From: Deltaproteobacteria bacterium
GTDB lineage: Bacteria; Myxococcota_A; Polyangia; HGW-17
DNA: 64,000 nt
Direction: 5' to 3'
NCBI GenBank assembly: GCA_016937155.1
Contig: JAFGWM010000062.1
Location: 62,001 to 126,000 of the forward strand
The position numbers and the translations under genes were made by a program. The notes under the pieces are model-generated. The model saw only the letters and a list, made by a program, of their open reading frames with translations, searched no databases and had not been told where the DNA came from. Shown here piece by piece: positions 1 to 8,135 of the stretch. Numbering within the stretch: the first letter of the stretch is position 1; the number at the start of each line of letters is the position of its first letter.

Positions 1-1
1 T

Positions 2-1690
2 AACAATGTTGTTGAAGGCAGTGTTGACAGTGTGAGATCAACAGTGGTTTCAATGATAGGTATGGCAGAAGTTGGTGGTTATCTCGGTATTATGGATAAA
101 TATATGCTTGGCCTGTCAATCCCCGTCGGTTTCATTCAGGGAAACAAGATTGATGATGAAGGTATTGAAACAGAATCCCTTTCCCCACTGGCATGGGGTG
201 ACCTTACTGTTCATGCAAAAGGTATGATTACAAAAGTGAGCATGATCGATTTGGGTTTTGATGTGCGCATTGGGGTTCCAACGGGTAAATACAGTGACAA
301 TTTTACCGGGGAAGCCGGAATTAATGCCAGTGCCAGAGTTCTTTCAATGATTAAAATGGGAAAATTTGGTGCAGCGGCTGAACTTGGTTTTATATATAGA
401 CCCTTTGCAGACGATTCAAGCTTTTTCGGCGATAAATTCCAGCAGGGAAATCAGGTTGTCTTTGGAGCAGGTGGATGGTTCAGGGTTCTTCAGCAACTTC
501 ATATAACTGCTGAAATATCAGGCAGAAGTGGATTTTCAAATAACCGTCATGATCACCCCCTTGAAGGTGGAGTGGGAGCCAGTTACGAGGTTATGTCAGG
601 TTTGTATCTGCAGGCTGGTATAAATGTAGGTATTATTTCCGGAATGGGAACACCTCCATTCAGAGTACTTTTTGGTGTTAAATGGGCTCCAAGCTTCAAA
701 GACAGTGATGGTGATGGTGTTGTTGACGAACAGGACAAGTGTCCGCTTATCAAAGAGGATAAGGATGGTTTTGAGGATGAAGACGGCTGTCCTGATCCTG
801 ATAATGACAAGGATGGAATACCAGATGTGACAGATAAATGTCCCAATCAGGCAGAGGATATTGACGGCTTTGAGGACGAAGATGGCTGTCCTGATTATGA
901 CAACGACAAAGATGGAATACCAGATATAAAAGATAACTGTCCCAAGGATCCGGGACCCAAATCCAAGAACGGTTGTCCGGCAAGTCACATTGATACTGAT
1001 GGCGATGGTGTCAGTGACAGTGTTGACAAGTGTCCCAAAGATCCTGGTGAAAAACGCTACATGGGATGTACCAGAGAGACTTATGATGGTGACGGTGATG
1101 GTGTTATGGACTCCGAAGACAAGTGTCCTAAACACCCAGGGGAAGCAAAGTATAAGGGTTGTCCGGCATCCATGGTTGACACTGATGAAGATGGTGTAAC
1201 CGATGACAAAGACAAGTGTCCCGGTAAAATGGAAACCATCAACGGTTATAAGGATGATGATGGTTGTCCGGATAAGGGAAAACCCTGGTTCAGTATTGCT
1301 CAGATTAAAATTCTTGGAATGGAGAAAACCGGGCTTACGTTCAAGTTCCCATCAAGGAAAGCTGAATGGTTTGAAAATAAGACCGGTGGTACCCTTACCA
1401 AAGAAGGTAAAAATGCCCTTGGACAGTTTGTTCTTTTCATGAAGTCCAAGAAAGCCATTCCAAAAATGGCTCTTATGATTCTTACAGACAATACTATGAG
1501 TGGTGATGCCGCCATGAAGATAACAAAAGCTCAGGGAGAAGCAGTTAAAAAATATGTTGTTTCAATGGGTCTTAGTGCAGCACGTGTAGTAATACAGCCG
1601 ATGGGTAACCAGATTCCTGCCTACAAGGGTAAGAACCGTAAAAAACAGATCAGAAACAGACGGATACTGTTCATTATTCTGGAAAACTGA
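2..1690 (+). CDS. OmpA-family outer-membrane protein with thrombospondin type-3 repeats (5' end outside window)
   Basis: The reading frame is already open at base 2, and no signal peptide follows the first possible start (GTG at 32), so the true start lies left of the window. The first ~220 visible residues look like a beta-barrel with alternating glycine and aromatic strands. Bases about 703-1270 encode repeated Ca-binding-type units (DSDGDGVVDEQDKCP, DNDKDGIPDVTDKCP and relatives) ending in CP, which are thrombospondin type-3 repeats. The end (about 1285-1690) resembles an OmpA-like peptidoglycan-binding domain: the terminal NRR motif is kept, but the usual GHTD segment is degenerate (ILTDNT). 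By family it would tether the outer membrane to the cell wall through a rigid calcium-stabilised stalk. It ends 45 bp before the next gene. Confidence 0.85.
   Translation, partial: NNVVEGSVDSVRSTVVSMIGMAEVGGYLGIMDKYMLGLSIPVGFIQGNKIDDEGIETESLSPLAWGDLTVHAKGMITKVSMIDLGFDVRIGVPTGKYSDNFTGEAGINASARVLSMIKMGKFGAAAELGFIYRPFADDSSFFGDKFQQGNQVVFGAGGWFRVLQQLHITAEISGRSGFSNNRHDHPLEGGVGASYEVMSGLYLQAGINVGIISGMGTPPFRVLFGVKWAPSFKDSDGDGVVDEQDKCPLIKEDKDGFEDEDGCPDPDNDKDGIPDVTDKCPNQAEDIDGFEDEDGCPDYDNDKDGIPDIKDNCPKDPGPKSKNGCPASHIDTDGDGVSDSVDKCPKDPGEKRYMGCTRETYDGDGDGVMDSEDKCPKHPGEAKYKGCPASMVDTDEDGVTDDKDKCPGKMETINGYKDDDGCPDKGKPWFSIAQIKILGMEKTGLTFKFPSRKAEWFENKTGGTLTKEGKNALGQFVLFMKSKKAIPKMALMILTDNTMSGDAAMKITKAQGEAVKKYVVSMGLSAARVVIQPMGNQIPAYKGKNRKKQIRNRRILFIILEN
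703..1270 (+). repeat. Tandem thrombospondin type-3 coding repeats
   Basis: About seven imperfect repeats of the type DxDxDGxxDxxDKCP run in frame through the OmpA-like gene. Unit lengths vary (about 25-40 residues), with a KxGC or DDGCP element between units. Recurrent DNA stretches such as GATGGTGTT and GACAAGTGTCC make the region repetitive at base level too, so it is a plausible site for length variation between strains. Confidence 0.75.
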
Positions 1691-1735
1691 AACTGACGCT
1701 TCAAAGTAAATCAAAATTCAGATGAAATAGGGACT

Positions 1736-3103
1736 ATGGAACATAAAATCCTGATCATAGATGATGAAAAGAATATCAGAACCGCCCTCAGAATGGTTCT
1801 TGAAGGTGAGGGGTATTTTGTTATTGAAGCTGACAGTGCTGAAAAAGGACTTCAGATTCTGGATAGTACACCTGGAATAAGTCTTGTGCTTCTTGATCTC
1901 AAACTTGGTGGGATGAGTGGTATGGAAGCGTTGGATATTATACATCGAAAATCCAGTCCTGGTTACGCGCCACTTGTCATAGTCATAAGTGGTCAGGCTA
2001 CTACATCTGAGGCTATGGAAACCGTTAAAAAAGGAGCCTTTGATTTTCTTGAAAAGCCCCTGGAGCGTTCAAGGATTCTGGTTACAATTCAGAATGCTCT
2101 TGAACACAGAAATTTGCTGGATCAAAGGGATAATCTTGCTTCACAACTTGCAGACCGTTATGAAATGATAGGTAAAAGTCCGGTTATGCTTGCTCTTTTT
2201 CAACAGATTGAAAAGGTAGCTCCAACAAAGGGAAGAATCTTAATCACTGGTGAAAGTGGATCAGGGAAAGAGCTTGTGGCCAGAGCCATACATAAAAACT
2301 CAACACTGATGGATAAGTCCTTTGTCAAAGTAAACTGTGCTGCTATTCCTCCGGAACTTATTGAAAGCGAGCTATTTGGTCATGAAAAGGGTTCTTTCAC
2401 AGGGGCACTTTCAAGGAAGACCGGTCTTTTTGAGCTAGCTGATGGTGGTACAATATTTCTTGATGAAATAGGGGATATGAGTCTCAGTGCCCAAGCGAAG
2501 GTTTTGCGAGTCCTTCAATCCGGTGAACTCCTGAGGGTGGGTGGAGAAAAGCCTGTTTATGTTGATGTGAGAGTTATTGCTGCAACCAACCGCAGTCTTG
2601 AGGAAATGGTAAGAGAAGGTAGTTTTAGAGAAGATCTGTTTTTCAGATTGAGTGTAATTCCCGTAAGAACACCGGCTTTAAGGGAACGCAGGGAAGATAT
2701 ACCACTTTTAGTTGAAGGTTTTGTCAATACTTTCTGTGAAGAATACGGATTACGGAGGAAGACAATTGATCAAAAGGCCGTTGAAGTTCTAAAGGAGCAT
2801 AAATGGCCTGGTAACGTAAGGGAATTGAAAAATCAGGTTGAAAGAATGGTCATTTTAAGTGGTGATATTATCGGGGTAAAGGATTTGCCACATGATTTTG
2901 TACAGAATTATCTTCCTGAATTTGATCTCCAGCAGTTTTCTCATCTTTCACTGAAACAGTTTAAATCTGAGATGGAAAAAGCTTTTATAACCATGAAACT
3001 TAAAGAATGTGACTGGAATATTACCAGGGCCGCTGAAGTGATGGGTCTGGAAAGGACGAATCTTCATAAGAAGGTCAGAAGTTATAATCTCTTGAAAGGC
3101 TGA
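1736..3103 (+). CDS. Sigma-54-dependent response regulator, NtrC family
   Basis: A 455-residue three-domain regulator. The receiver domain has acidic residues at DDE (9-11), phosphoacceptor D54 in VLLDLKL, and the conserved Lys in FLEKPL. The AAA+ domain has Walker A GESGSGKE (172-179), the sigma-54 contact loop as GSFTGA (219-224, usually GAFTGA), and Walker B GGTIFLDEIGD. A Fis-type helix-turn-helix closes the protein (NITRAAEVMGLERTNLHKK). By family it drives open-complex formation at sigma-54 promoters after phosphorylation. No kinase gene adjoins it, so its partner is elsewhere. The ATG at 1736 directly precedes the receiver domain. The next gene starts 7 bp after its stop, suggesting cotranscription. 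Confidence 0.95.
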   Translation: MEHKILIIDDEKNIRTALRMVLEGEGYFVIEADSAEKGLQILDSTPGISLVLLDLKLGGMSGMEALDIIHRKSSPGYAPLVIVISGQATTSEAMETVKKGAFDFLEKPLERSRILVTIQNALEHRNLLDQRDNLASQLADRYEMIGKSPVMLALFQQIEKVAPTKGRILITGESGSGKELVARAIHKNSTLMDKSFVKVNCAAIPPELIESELFGHEKGSFTGALSRKTGLFELADGGTIFLDEIGDMSLSAQAKVLRVLQSGELLRVGGEKPVYVDVRVIAATNRSLEEMVREGSFREDLFFRLSVIPVRTPALRERREDIPLLVEGFVNTFCEEYGLRRKTIDQKAVEVLKEHKWPGNVRELKNQVERMVILSGDIIGVKDLPHDFVQNYLPEFDLQQFSHLSLKQFKSEMEKAFITMKLKECDWNITRAAEVMGLERTNLHKKVRSYNLLKG

Positions 3104-3110
3104 CATCCAT

Positions 3111-4094
3111 TTGTCTCACGCATTTTTTTCATTCATATTATATTTTTCATCTTCCATATTGGCTGATTCTGCTGATGTGTCTTCGAAACTTTCAGTACCG
3201 CAAAAATCAGCGAAAAAAATTAAGTTTAATAATCAGAGGCTATTTGGTGAACTCTTCCTGAAGGGAGTAAAACAGAATTTTAATAATGAATTTTCAAAAG
3301 CTGTTCAGACTTATTCTTTCCTATTGAAAATGAAAAATTTTCCCAATGGATTTGAATATTTAAGGCAGAGTATAAAGGATAGTCTGGAAGAGTTGAAAAA
3401 TGGTTTCAGAACAGGTAGCGCATTGGAGATGAAGCTATGGAGAAAAGTATATTATTCAACAGATTTAGTGACTCGTGAAGATAAAATAAAAATTTTTCTG
3501 GATCGGTATGATAAATTTGCATGGAATTCCTGGTTTTATCTTGAAATAGGGAAAAAGCAGCTTGCATCTGACAGAATCTCAGATGGTATTTATTCCCTTC
3601 TCAAAGCATATGACTATCAGAATGCTCACTCCAGTGAAGCGGCAATGAAGCTGGCAATTGATGCTGCAGTACTTTTTAATAGATGGAAATCACTGGGTAT
3701 TATCAAAGAACATATGGAACAGCAGGAATTTTCTGAAGCTCAGTTGCAGCATTTTGAAAAAGCAAAAAACTCTCTTATGAAAGTTCAATTTATTTATATC
3801 AGTCTGACTGTTGTTCTCCTGCTTACCATAGCTTTGGGACTTTATCCCCTGAGATGTGGAAGACGGTATTGGATTCTTGTCTTCGCAGTTCCTGCTTATT
3901 TTATGAAGGAATTTATTCCTCAGTTAATCCTTATTGGAAATATTCTTTTTTATTCCAGTTGGTTTTTTTATATGTTTTCGGGAATATTAAATGACAAAAG
4001 GTTTAAAGTTTCCCTTTGGATATTTCTTCCGGTGATTCTGATTCAGAGTATGATACTGGTTGGTATTATTCCTCTTGGTTACTGGTTTATTTAA
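3111..4094 (+). CDS. Membrane protein with helical extracytoplasmic domain and C-terminal TM cluster, unknown function
   Basis: The frame has no ATG near its beginning. The TTG at 3111 is the only upstream start candidate, about 11 nt after GAAAGG, and gives a signal-peptide-like start (FFSFILYFSSSILADSA). Residues ~30-220 are charged and helical, with a weak TPR-like look. The last ~100 residues hold three or four hydrophobic segments (one begins VQFIYISLTVVLLLTIALG). I recognise no family. It sits 7 bp behind the NtrC-type regulator and overlaps the 3' end of the opposing gene by 8 bp. A role in the regulator's signalling pathway is possible but not shown. Confidence 0.6.
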   Translation: MSHAFFSFILYFSSSILADSADVSSKLSVPQKSAKKIKFNNQRLFGELFLKGVKQNFNNEFSKAVQTYSFLLKMKNFPNGFEYLRQSIKDSLEELKNGFRTGSALEMKLWRKVYYSTDLVTREDKIKIFLDRYDKFAWNSWFYLEIGKKQLASDRISDGIYSLLKAYDYQNAHSSEAAMKLAIDAAVLFNRWKSLGIIKEHMEQQEFSEAQLQHFEKAKNSLMKVQFIYISLTVVLLLTIALGLYPLRCGRRYWILVFAVPAYFMKEFIPQLILIGNILFYSSWFFYMFSGILNDKRFKVSLWIFLPVILIQSMILVGIIPLGYWFI

Positions 4095-4491
4095 TCTTTT
4101 TTCCCTTGAGTTCATATTTCAATGATGCCTTGGCGCCATTGCCACCTCCAACATAAAGCCAGTATTTTCCAGGATACAGCTTTAAATTTTTAAGTGAACC
4201 ACCCTTCTCAGTGATTTTTCCTCTGGATTTTGTATAACTGTACAGGATAACCCCATTTTTCTTTATGGAAAATCCTTTGTAATTAAAAAACCCACCCACA
4301 ACACATTTTGTTCCTGATGAAAGTGAAAGTAGTTTGAAGTTTTTAGCAACGCTTCCCGGAGGAATGTTTATAAGGGCCCTTTCAGATTGACATTTTCTGT
4401 TTATTCTTGCGGTGGCAGTATGTGTTTTACCTTTACCGTATGCTGGAGAGGCAGTTAAAATGAGGCCTGTTATCAATAAAATCTTTTTCAT
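4087..4491 (-). CDS. Small secreted protein, unknown function
   Basis: 134 residues with a clean signal peptide (MKKILLITGLILTASPAYG, cleavage after AYG). The mature part is basic and rich in Gly, Lys and beta-type residues, with two cysteines (about 34 and 63) that could form a disulfide. The end (PGKYWLYVGGGNG...) resembles the last strands of bacterial pre-peptidase C-terminal beta-sandwiches, but this is only an impression. It is convergent with the upstream membrane-protein gene (8-bp overlap at the 3' ends). The 194-bp space behind its start is shared with the OsmC gene that diverges from it. Confidence 0.6.
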   Translation of the reverse strand: MKKILLITGLILTASPAYGKGKTHTATARINRKCQSERALINIPPGSVAKNFKLLSLSSGTKCVVGGFFNYKGFSIKKNGVILYSYTKSRGKITEKGGSLKNLKLYPGKYWLYVGGGNGAKASLKYELKGKKIK

Positions 4492-4642
4492 TGGTGTTTC
4501 ATCCTTCGTAAAAAGTGTTACATTACGACAGAAGTATATGTTTATGCATTTACGGAAGTATTTCCAGAAAATTTAATCGAGGATTAAAAAATTATTTTTT
4601 TTAAAAATGTTAATATATAAGGATATACAAGGTAGTCAGGTC

Positions 4643-4670
4643 TATAAACCTATGTAGCAAAAGGTTTATA
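4643..4670. promoter_or_regulatory. Perfect 9-bp inverted repeat upstream of the OsmC-family gene
   Basis: TATAAACCT (4643-4651) and AGGTTTATA (4662-4670) are exact reverse complements separated by 10 nt, so the arms are 19 bp apart start to start. The repeat ends 24 bp before the preferred OsmC start. It could be a dimeric-repressor operator or an mRNA hairpin next to the ribosome site. OsmC/Ohr genes are often controlled by MarR-type OhrR repressors in other bacteria, but no such regulator is visible here. Confidence 0.5.
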
Positions 4671-4694
4671 CTGCAGTCAGAAGGGATGCAGACA

Positions 4695-5114
4695 ATGAAA
4701 TCAAATAAAATTACTGTTCACCACATAGGATCGAAAAAGTTCACAGGTATAAATGGTGAAGGTGTCAGTGTAATGATGGATGCCATATCACCGAGAACAG
4801 GGCATGGACCGATGGAGCTTTTGCTTGATGCCCTCGGGGGTTGTACCGCCTGGGATGTTGTTGGGATTCTGGAAAAGAAAAAAATCAATCTGAAGCAGTA
4901 TCGGGTTGAGGTTGAAGGAGATAGGGCTGAAACATATCCGCAGGTATACACTGAAATTCGGGTAAAACACATTGCACAGGGTGAAAATCTCACACTTAAA
5001 ACTTTTGAAAAGGCTGTGGGCCTGAGTACCGGAAAATACTGCAGTGTTCATGCTAATCTTAACTGTTCCATCATAACAACAGTGGAACTTCTCGAAAATC
5101 TGGAAAATAGTTGA
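4695..5114 (+). CDS. OsmC-family peroxide-handling protein
   Basis: A 139-residue OsmC/YhfA-like protein. The two family cysteines are present in the usual contexts: GGCTAWD in the first helix and GKYCSVHANL near the end. Members use such a Cys pair to reduce organic or inorganic hydroperoxides in the cytoplasm. I prefer the ATG at 4695 because AAGGG (4681-4685) is then 9 nt upstream. The ATG at 4686 would leave no spacing to that site. A perfect inverted repeat lies just upstream. It is followed 30 bp later by a Cys-rich lipoprotein gene. Confidence 0.85.
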   Translation: MKSNKITVHHIGSKKFTGINGEGVSVMMDAISPRTGHGPMELLLDALGGCTAWDVVGILEKKKINLKQYRVEVEGDRAETYPQVYTEIRVKHIAQGENLTLKTFEKAVGLSTGKYCSVHANLNCSIITTVELLENLENS

Positions 5115-5144
5115 ATGCTATAACTTGACTGCCTTGGTGAATCA

Positions 5145-6857
5145 ATGAAATATTTTTTTGTTCTGGTGTTTTTGTTTTCTGCAGCATGTAATAACTCTGA
5201 TCCTGTAATTGAGGGTGAATGTGGAAACGGGATTGTAAATAAGGGTGAAGAATGTGATAACGGTCTGGAAAACAGTGATATTACACCAGATTCCTGTAGA
5301 CTTGACTGTTCTGAATCCAGATGTGGTGATGGAGTCAGAGACTCAGATGAGCAGTGTGATGGATATCAATTGGGTTCATTGAACTGTTCACTGGTTGGTT
5401 TTGATAGAGGGACGCTGAAATGTTCAGATGATTGCATTATTGACACTTCAGAATGTTCACTATGCGGTAATTCCGTTGTTGAAGGGGACGAGGAATGTGA
5501 TTCAGGAAGTTTTTCTGTAGATGGTTGTGAGTCTGCAGGTTTTGAGGGCGGCATTTTGGATTGTAACTCCTCCTGTACTATAGATTTTTCTGGGTGTACA
5601 GGTGGATGTGGCAACAGTAAAGTGGAATCAGATGAAGAGTGTGATGGCGATGACTTCAATTCTCTTACATGTGAAATGTTGGGTTTCAATGGGGGAAATC
5701 TTAGTTGTACTTCAGGTTGTACTCTTGATTTCACATCCTGCGTGAACGGTTGTGGAAATGGTTTTCTTGACGAGGGGGAGACCTGTGATGATGCAAATGA
5801 TACTCCTGAGGATGGCTGTTTCCAGTGCCGTTCAAACACAGGTGATTTCTCAATGAAGACAGTGATTGATTCTGAATATATGCCACTTGATATTGAAATA
5901 GCTGATTTTGATGGTGATGGTATCAAGGATATACTCGTATCTGAAAGCTCAGAAGATCTTTACACCGGCAGACTGGTTCTTTATCCAAGTACACAATCAT
6001 TTCAGGGGGAAATTCTGCTTCAGGAAGTAGCATTTTTTATGTCAGTTTCATTCAAACATGAACAGGGTAGTCTCCCCGGAATCTGTGCAGTGGGAATGAA
6101 AAACGATGGTTCACATGTGTATTACTGGACTTTCTCGTGGGAACAGGAATTCAACTATACACATTATGAGAGTCGTACAGTTGATTTGAACACTGTACCA
6201 GATTCTGAAGGCAAAGATCAGATATTCCTGACAAATTTTCCTGAACAGAGTCTGGTCTGGTTTGATTATACATCAGGTGAATTTATAACACTTCTTCCCC
6301 TTGGAGGAGGAGTTGGGAAATTTGGAGCCACTGATTTGGATTTTGATGGAATCAGCGATATTATGCTTTTGCGTACACAGAGCCAGTTGCTTAGTTTCAT
6401 TAAGGGATATGAGGATTCTGAATATTATTACACATCAGGAAGATATGTTGGTGGAAGACCCTGGGATCTTCACATTGGGGATATTGATGGTGACAATTTT
6501 GATGATATTCTGGTTACAGATCTTTCCAATCCTTACCTGTATTTTTTTAGAAATATTGATGGTGAGATGAGCTATATTTATCAGATGGAACTGATTGCTT
6601 CACCGTCTCTGGTAAGAACTCTTTATGGCGATAACAACAAAATTCCAGATCTTTTAATGAGTTTTCCTTCACTTGAAAAAGTTATTTTATACCGTGGTTT
6701 AGGTGGTATGAGTTTTGAAGCATCGGTTTCATTCAACAATTGTGTCAGTCCAGGTGATATAAAAGCAGCGGATGTTACCGGTGACGGCCTGACTGATATT
6801 ATTTACAGTTGTATTGGTGATAAAACTGTTCATTTAGTTGAAGGAACCGGTAACTGA
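5145..6857 (+). CDS. Lipoprotein with Cys-rich CGNG repeats and FG-GAP/VCBS repeats
   Basis: A 570-residue predicted lipoprotein with lipobox FSAAC (Cys15). Residues ~25-230 hold five Cys-rich repeats, each opening CGN/D-G and continuing to EECD (for example CGNSVVEGDEECD). The last, CGNGFLDEGETCDD, matches the DUF4215/myxobacterial disulfide-repeat pattern. The C-terminal part carries FG-GAP/VCBS calcium-binding motifs (DFDGDGIKDILV, DIDGDNFDDILVTDL, DVTGDGLTDIIY), expected to form a beta-propeller. This layout is common for surface lipoproteins of myxobacteria-like organisms, probably for adhesion or ligand binding, though the ligand is unknown. The ATG at 5145 follows GGTGA. The M23 lipoprotein gene starts 17 bp after its stop. 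Confidence 0.8.
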   Translation: MKYFFVLVFLFSAACNNSDPVIEGECGNGIVNKGEECDNGLENSDITPDSCRLDCSESRCGDGVRDSDEQCDGYQLGSLNCSLVGFDRGTLKCSDDCIIDTSECSLCGNSVVEGDEECDSGSFSVDGCESAGFEGGILDCNSSCTIDFSGCTGGCGNSKVESDEECDGDDFNSLTCEMLGFNGGNLSCTSGCTLDFTSCVNGCGNGFLDEGETCDDANDTPEDGCFQCRSNTGDFSMKTVIDSEYMPLDIEIADFDGDGIKDILVSESSEDLYTGRLVLYPSTQSFQGEILLQEVAFFMSVSFKHEQGSLPGICAVGMKNDGSHVYYWTFSWEQEFNYTHYESRTVDLNTVPDSEGKDQIFLTNFPEQSLVWFDYTSGEFITLLPLGGGVGKFGATDLDFDGISDIMLLRTQSQLLSFIKGYEDSEYYYTSGRYVGGRPWDLHIGDIDGDNFDDILVTDLSNPYLYFFRNIDGEMSYIYQMELIASPSLVRTLYGDNNKIPDLLMSFPSLEKVILYRGLGGMSFEASVSFNNCVSPGDIKAADVTGDGLTDIIYSCIGDKTVHLVEGTGN

Positions 6858-6874
6858 ATTTTCAGAGTGTATTT

Positions 6875-7513
6875 ATGAGCCGATATATATTTTTAATTTT
6901 GTTTATTCCAATGAGTTGTGGATCAGAAATTTCTCTTGAACAGAAGGTGCTTGATGATAGTTCATTAAAGCAGAAAGATCTCAGTGAAGTGATTTCAGGG
7001 GATATAGTGGTGGAGGTGGAGCCTTCAGATGATTACAGAATTCCAAGGAGAAAGCTTGAAGGCACGTTTACATTTCTTTGGCCTTATGATGATCTGCAGA
7101 TTACTTCTCCCTATGGATTCAGGTTACATCCCGTTTTGAAGACCATAAAGTATCATCGAGGACTTGATCTTAGTAAACCCGTAGGTTCCAGAGTATATGC
7201 TGTGGCTGATGGCCGGGTTGTTAAAATTTTGTATAACGGTGTTTATGGCAATCTGGTGGAGGTTGAGCATATCGGCGGGTTTATAAGTCAGTATGCACAC
7301 TTGAGTGAAATTCTTGTTCTTAAGGATGATTTTATCAATGCAGGAACAATTGTTGGTTTAACCGGATCCACCGGAAGATCCACTGGAAGTCATCTTCACC
7401 TTGGTTTTATTGCAAAGACCCATAGCGTAGATCCTTTTTATTTTATCAGCAGGCTATGGGATGAGAGATCTCTTCAACCAGAAAAAATACCATCTCTTCA
7501 TGGATGGAAGTAG
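6875..7513 (+). CDS. M23-family peptidase lipoprotein (murein endopeptidase-like)
   Basis: 212 residues with lipobox IPMSC (Cys15), so probably membrane-anchored and facing the periplasm. The LytM/M23 domain spans ~75-195 and keeps its zinc ligands and catalytic histidines: H94 and D98 in YHRGLD, H142 in YAHLSE, and H173/H175 in GSHLHLGF. Family members cut peptide cross-links in peptidoglycan, so the intact active site argues for an enzyme, not an EnvC/NlpD-type activator. There is no LysM or coiled-coil region. It follows the repeat lipoprotein by 17 bp and is separated from rimP by a terminator-like hairpin. Confidence 0.88.
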   Translation: MSRYIFLILFIPMSCGSEISLEQKVLDDSSLKQKDLSEVISGDIVVEVEPSDDYRIPRRKLEGTFTFLWPYDDLQITSPYGFRLHPVLKTIKYHRGLDLSKPVGSRVYAVADGRVVKILYNGVYGNLVEVEHIGGFISQYAHLSEILVLKDDFINAGTIVGLTGSTGRSTGSHLHLGFIAKTHSVDPFYFISRLWDERSLQPEKIPSLHGWK

Positions 7514-7590
7514 AACAATTTCATGATGAATTAAACCGGAAATAATACTTGAAATATATAAAAATAAATGGTAATTGCCTTTTCGAGTCT

Positions 7591-7617
7591 AAGGCGGAAG
7601 GGTTTTCCGCCTTTTTT
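7591..7617 (+). terminator. Intrinsic terminator or attenuator just before rimP
   Basis: AAGGCGGAA (7591-7599) pairs perfectly with TTCCGCCTT (7605-7613) around a 5-nt loop, and the 3' arm runs into TTTTTT (7612-7617). This is a textbook rho-independent terminator. It ends only 8 nt before the rimP Shine-Dalgarno sequence, so there is no room for a promoter after it. The rimP operon must be read through it. GCCTT at 7577-7581 could pair instead with AAGGC (7591-7595), giving a weak alternative antiterminator stem. Confidence 0.8.
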
Positions 7618-7636
7618 ATTGTTTCAGGAGGTTTTT

Positions 7637-8095
7637 GTGCCAAAAAATGATTCGGAAATTCGAAATCTGGTTACACAGGTTGTCGAAAACGAAGGTCTGT
7701 TTCTCTGGGGTTTAGAGTGGACAAGTGATCATGGCCGAAGAATTCTCCGGATATATATTGATTCCCCGGAAGGTGTGACTCTCGACTCCTGTGTTATGAT
7801 TAGTAAATTACTGAGTACAAGATTAGATGTTGAAGATATCATCCAAAGTGCGTATAGTCTCGAGGTTTCTTCTCCCGGGCTTGAACGCCCCCTCTTTCTC
7901 CCTGAACATTTCAGGAAATTCTCGGGGAAAAAAATCAGGTTCAAGTTAGTGAAACCCCTGGAGGGGAATCGCAGGAACTATACTGGGATTATCACTTCTG
8001 TGACGGATGATGATTTTGATATAGATGTGGATGGGAAAATTACTACTTTTAACTTTAAAAATCTGGCTAATGCAAGTCTGATTTTTGAAGGTTGA
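7637..8095 (+). CDS. rimP: Ribosome maturation factor RimP
   Basis: 152 residues from a GTG start with an ideal AGGAGG (7626-7631) 5 nt upstream. A longer in-frame ATG at 7568 is rejected because the extension would encode the terminator hairpin. The signature EVSSPGLERPL is present in the N-terminal RimP domain, and the C-terminal Sm-like domain (about 85-152) follows. RimP binds the 30S subunit during assembly. It is the first gene of the conserved rimP-nusA-ylxR-infB operon, with nusA 40 bp downstream. Confidence 0.93.
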   Translation: MPKNDSEIRNLVTQVVENEGLFLWGLEWTSDHGRRILRIYIDSPEGVTLDSCVMISKLLSTRLDVEDIIQSAYSLEVSSPGLERPLFLPEHFRKFSGKKIRFKLVKPLEGNRRNYTGIITSVTDDDFDIDVDGKITTFNFKNLANASLIFEG

Positions 8096-8135
8096 GCCGG
8101 GGAATAAAATCTGAATTTGCCCCGTGGAGGTTTGC

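Noticed and set aside
596-1135. Minus-strand 179-residue open frame
   Set aside because: It is an antisense shadow of the thrombospondin repeat region; composition is repetitive Ile/Thr and there is no start signal.
7568-7636. Upstream ATG extending RimP by 23 residues
   Set aside because: The extension would be encoded by the terminator hairpin, and the GTG at 7637 has an ideal AGGAGG site.
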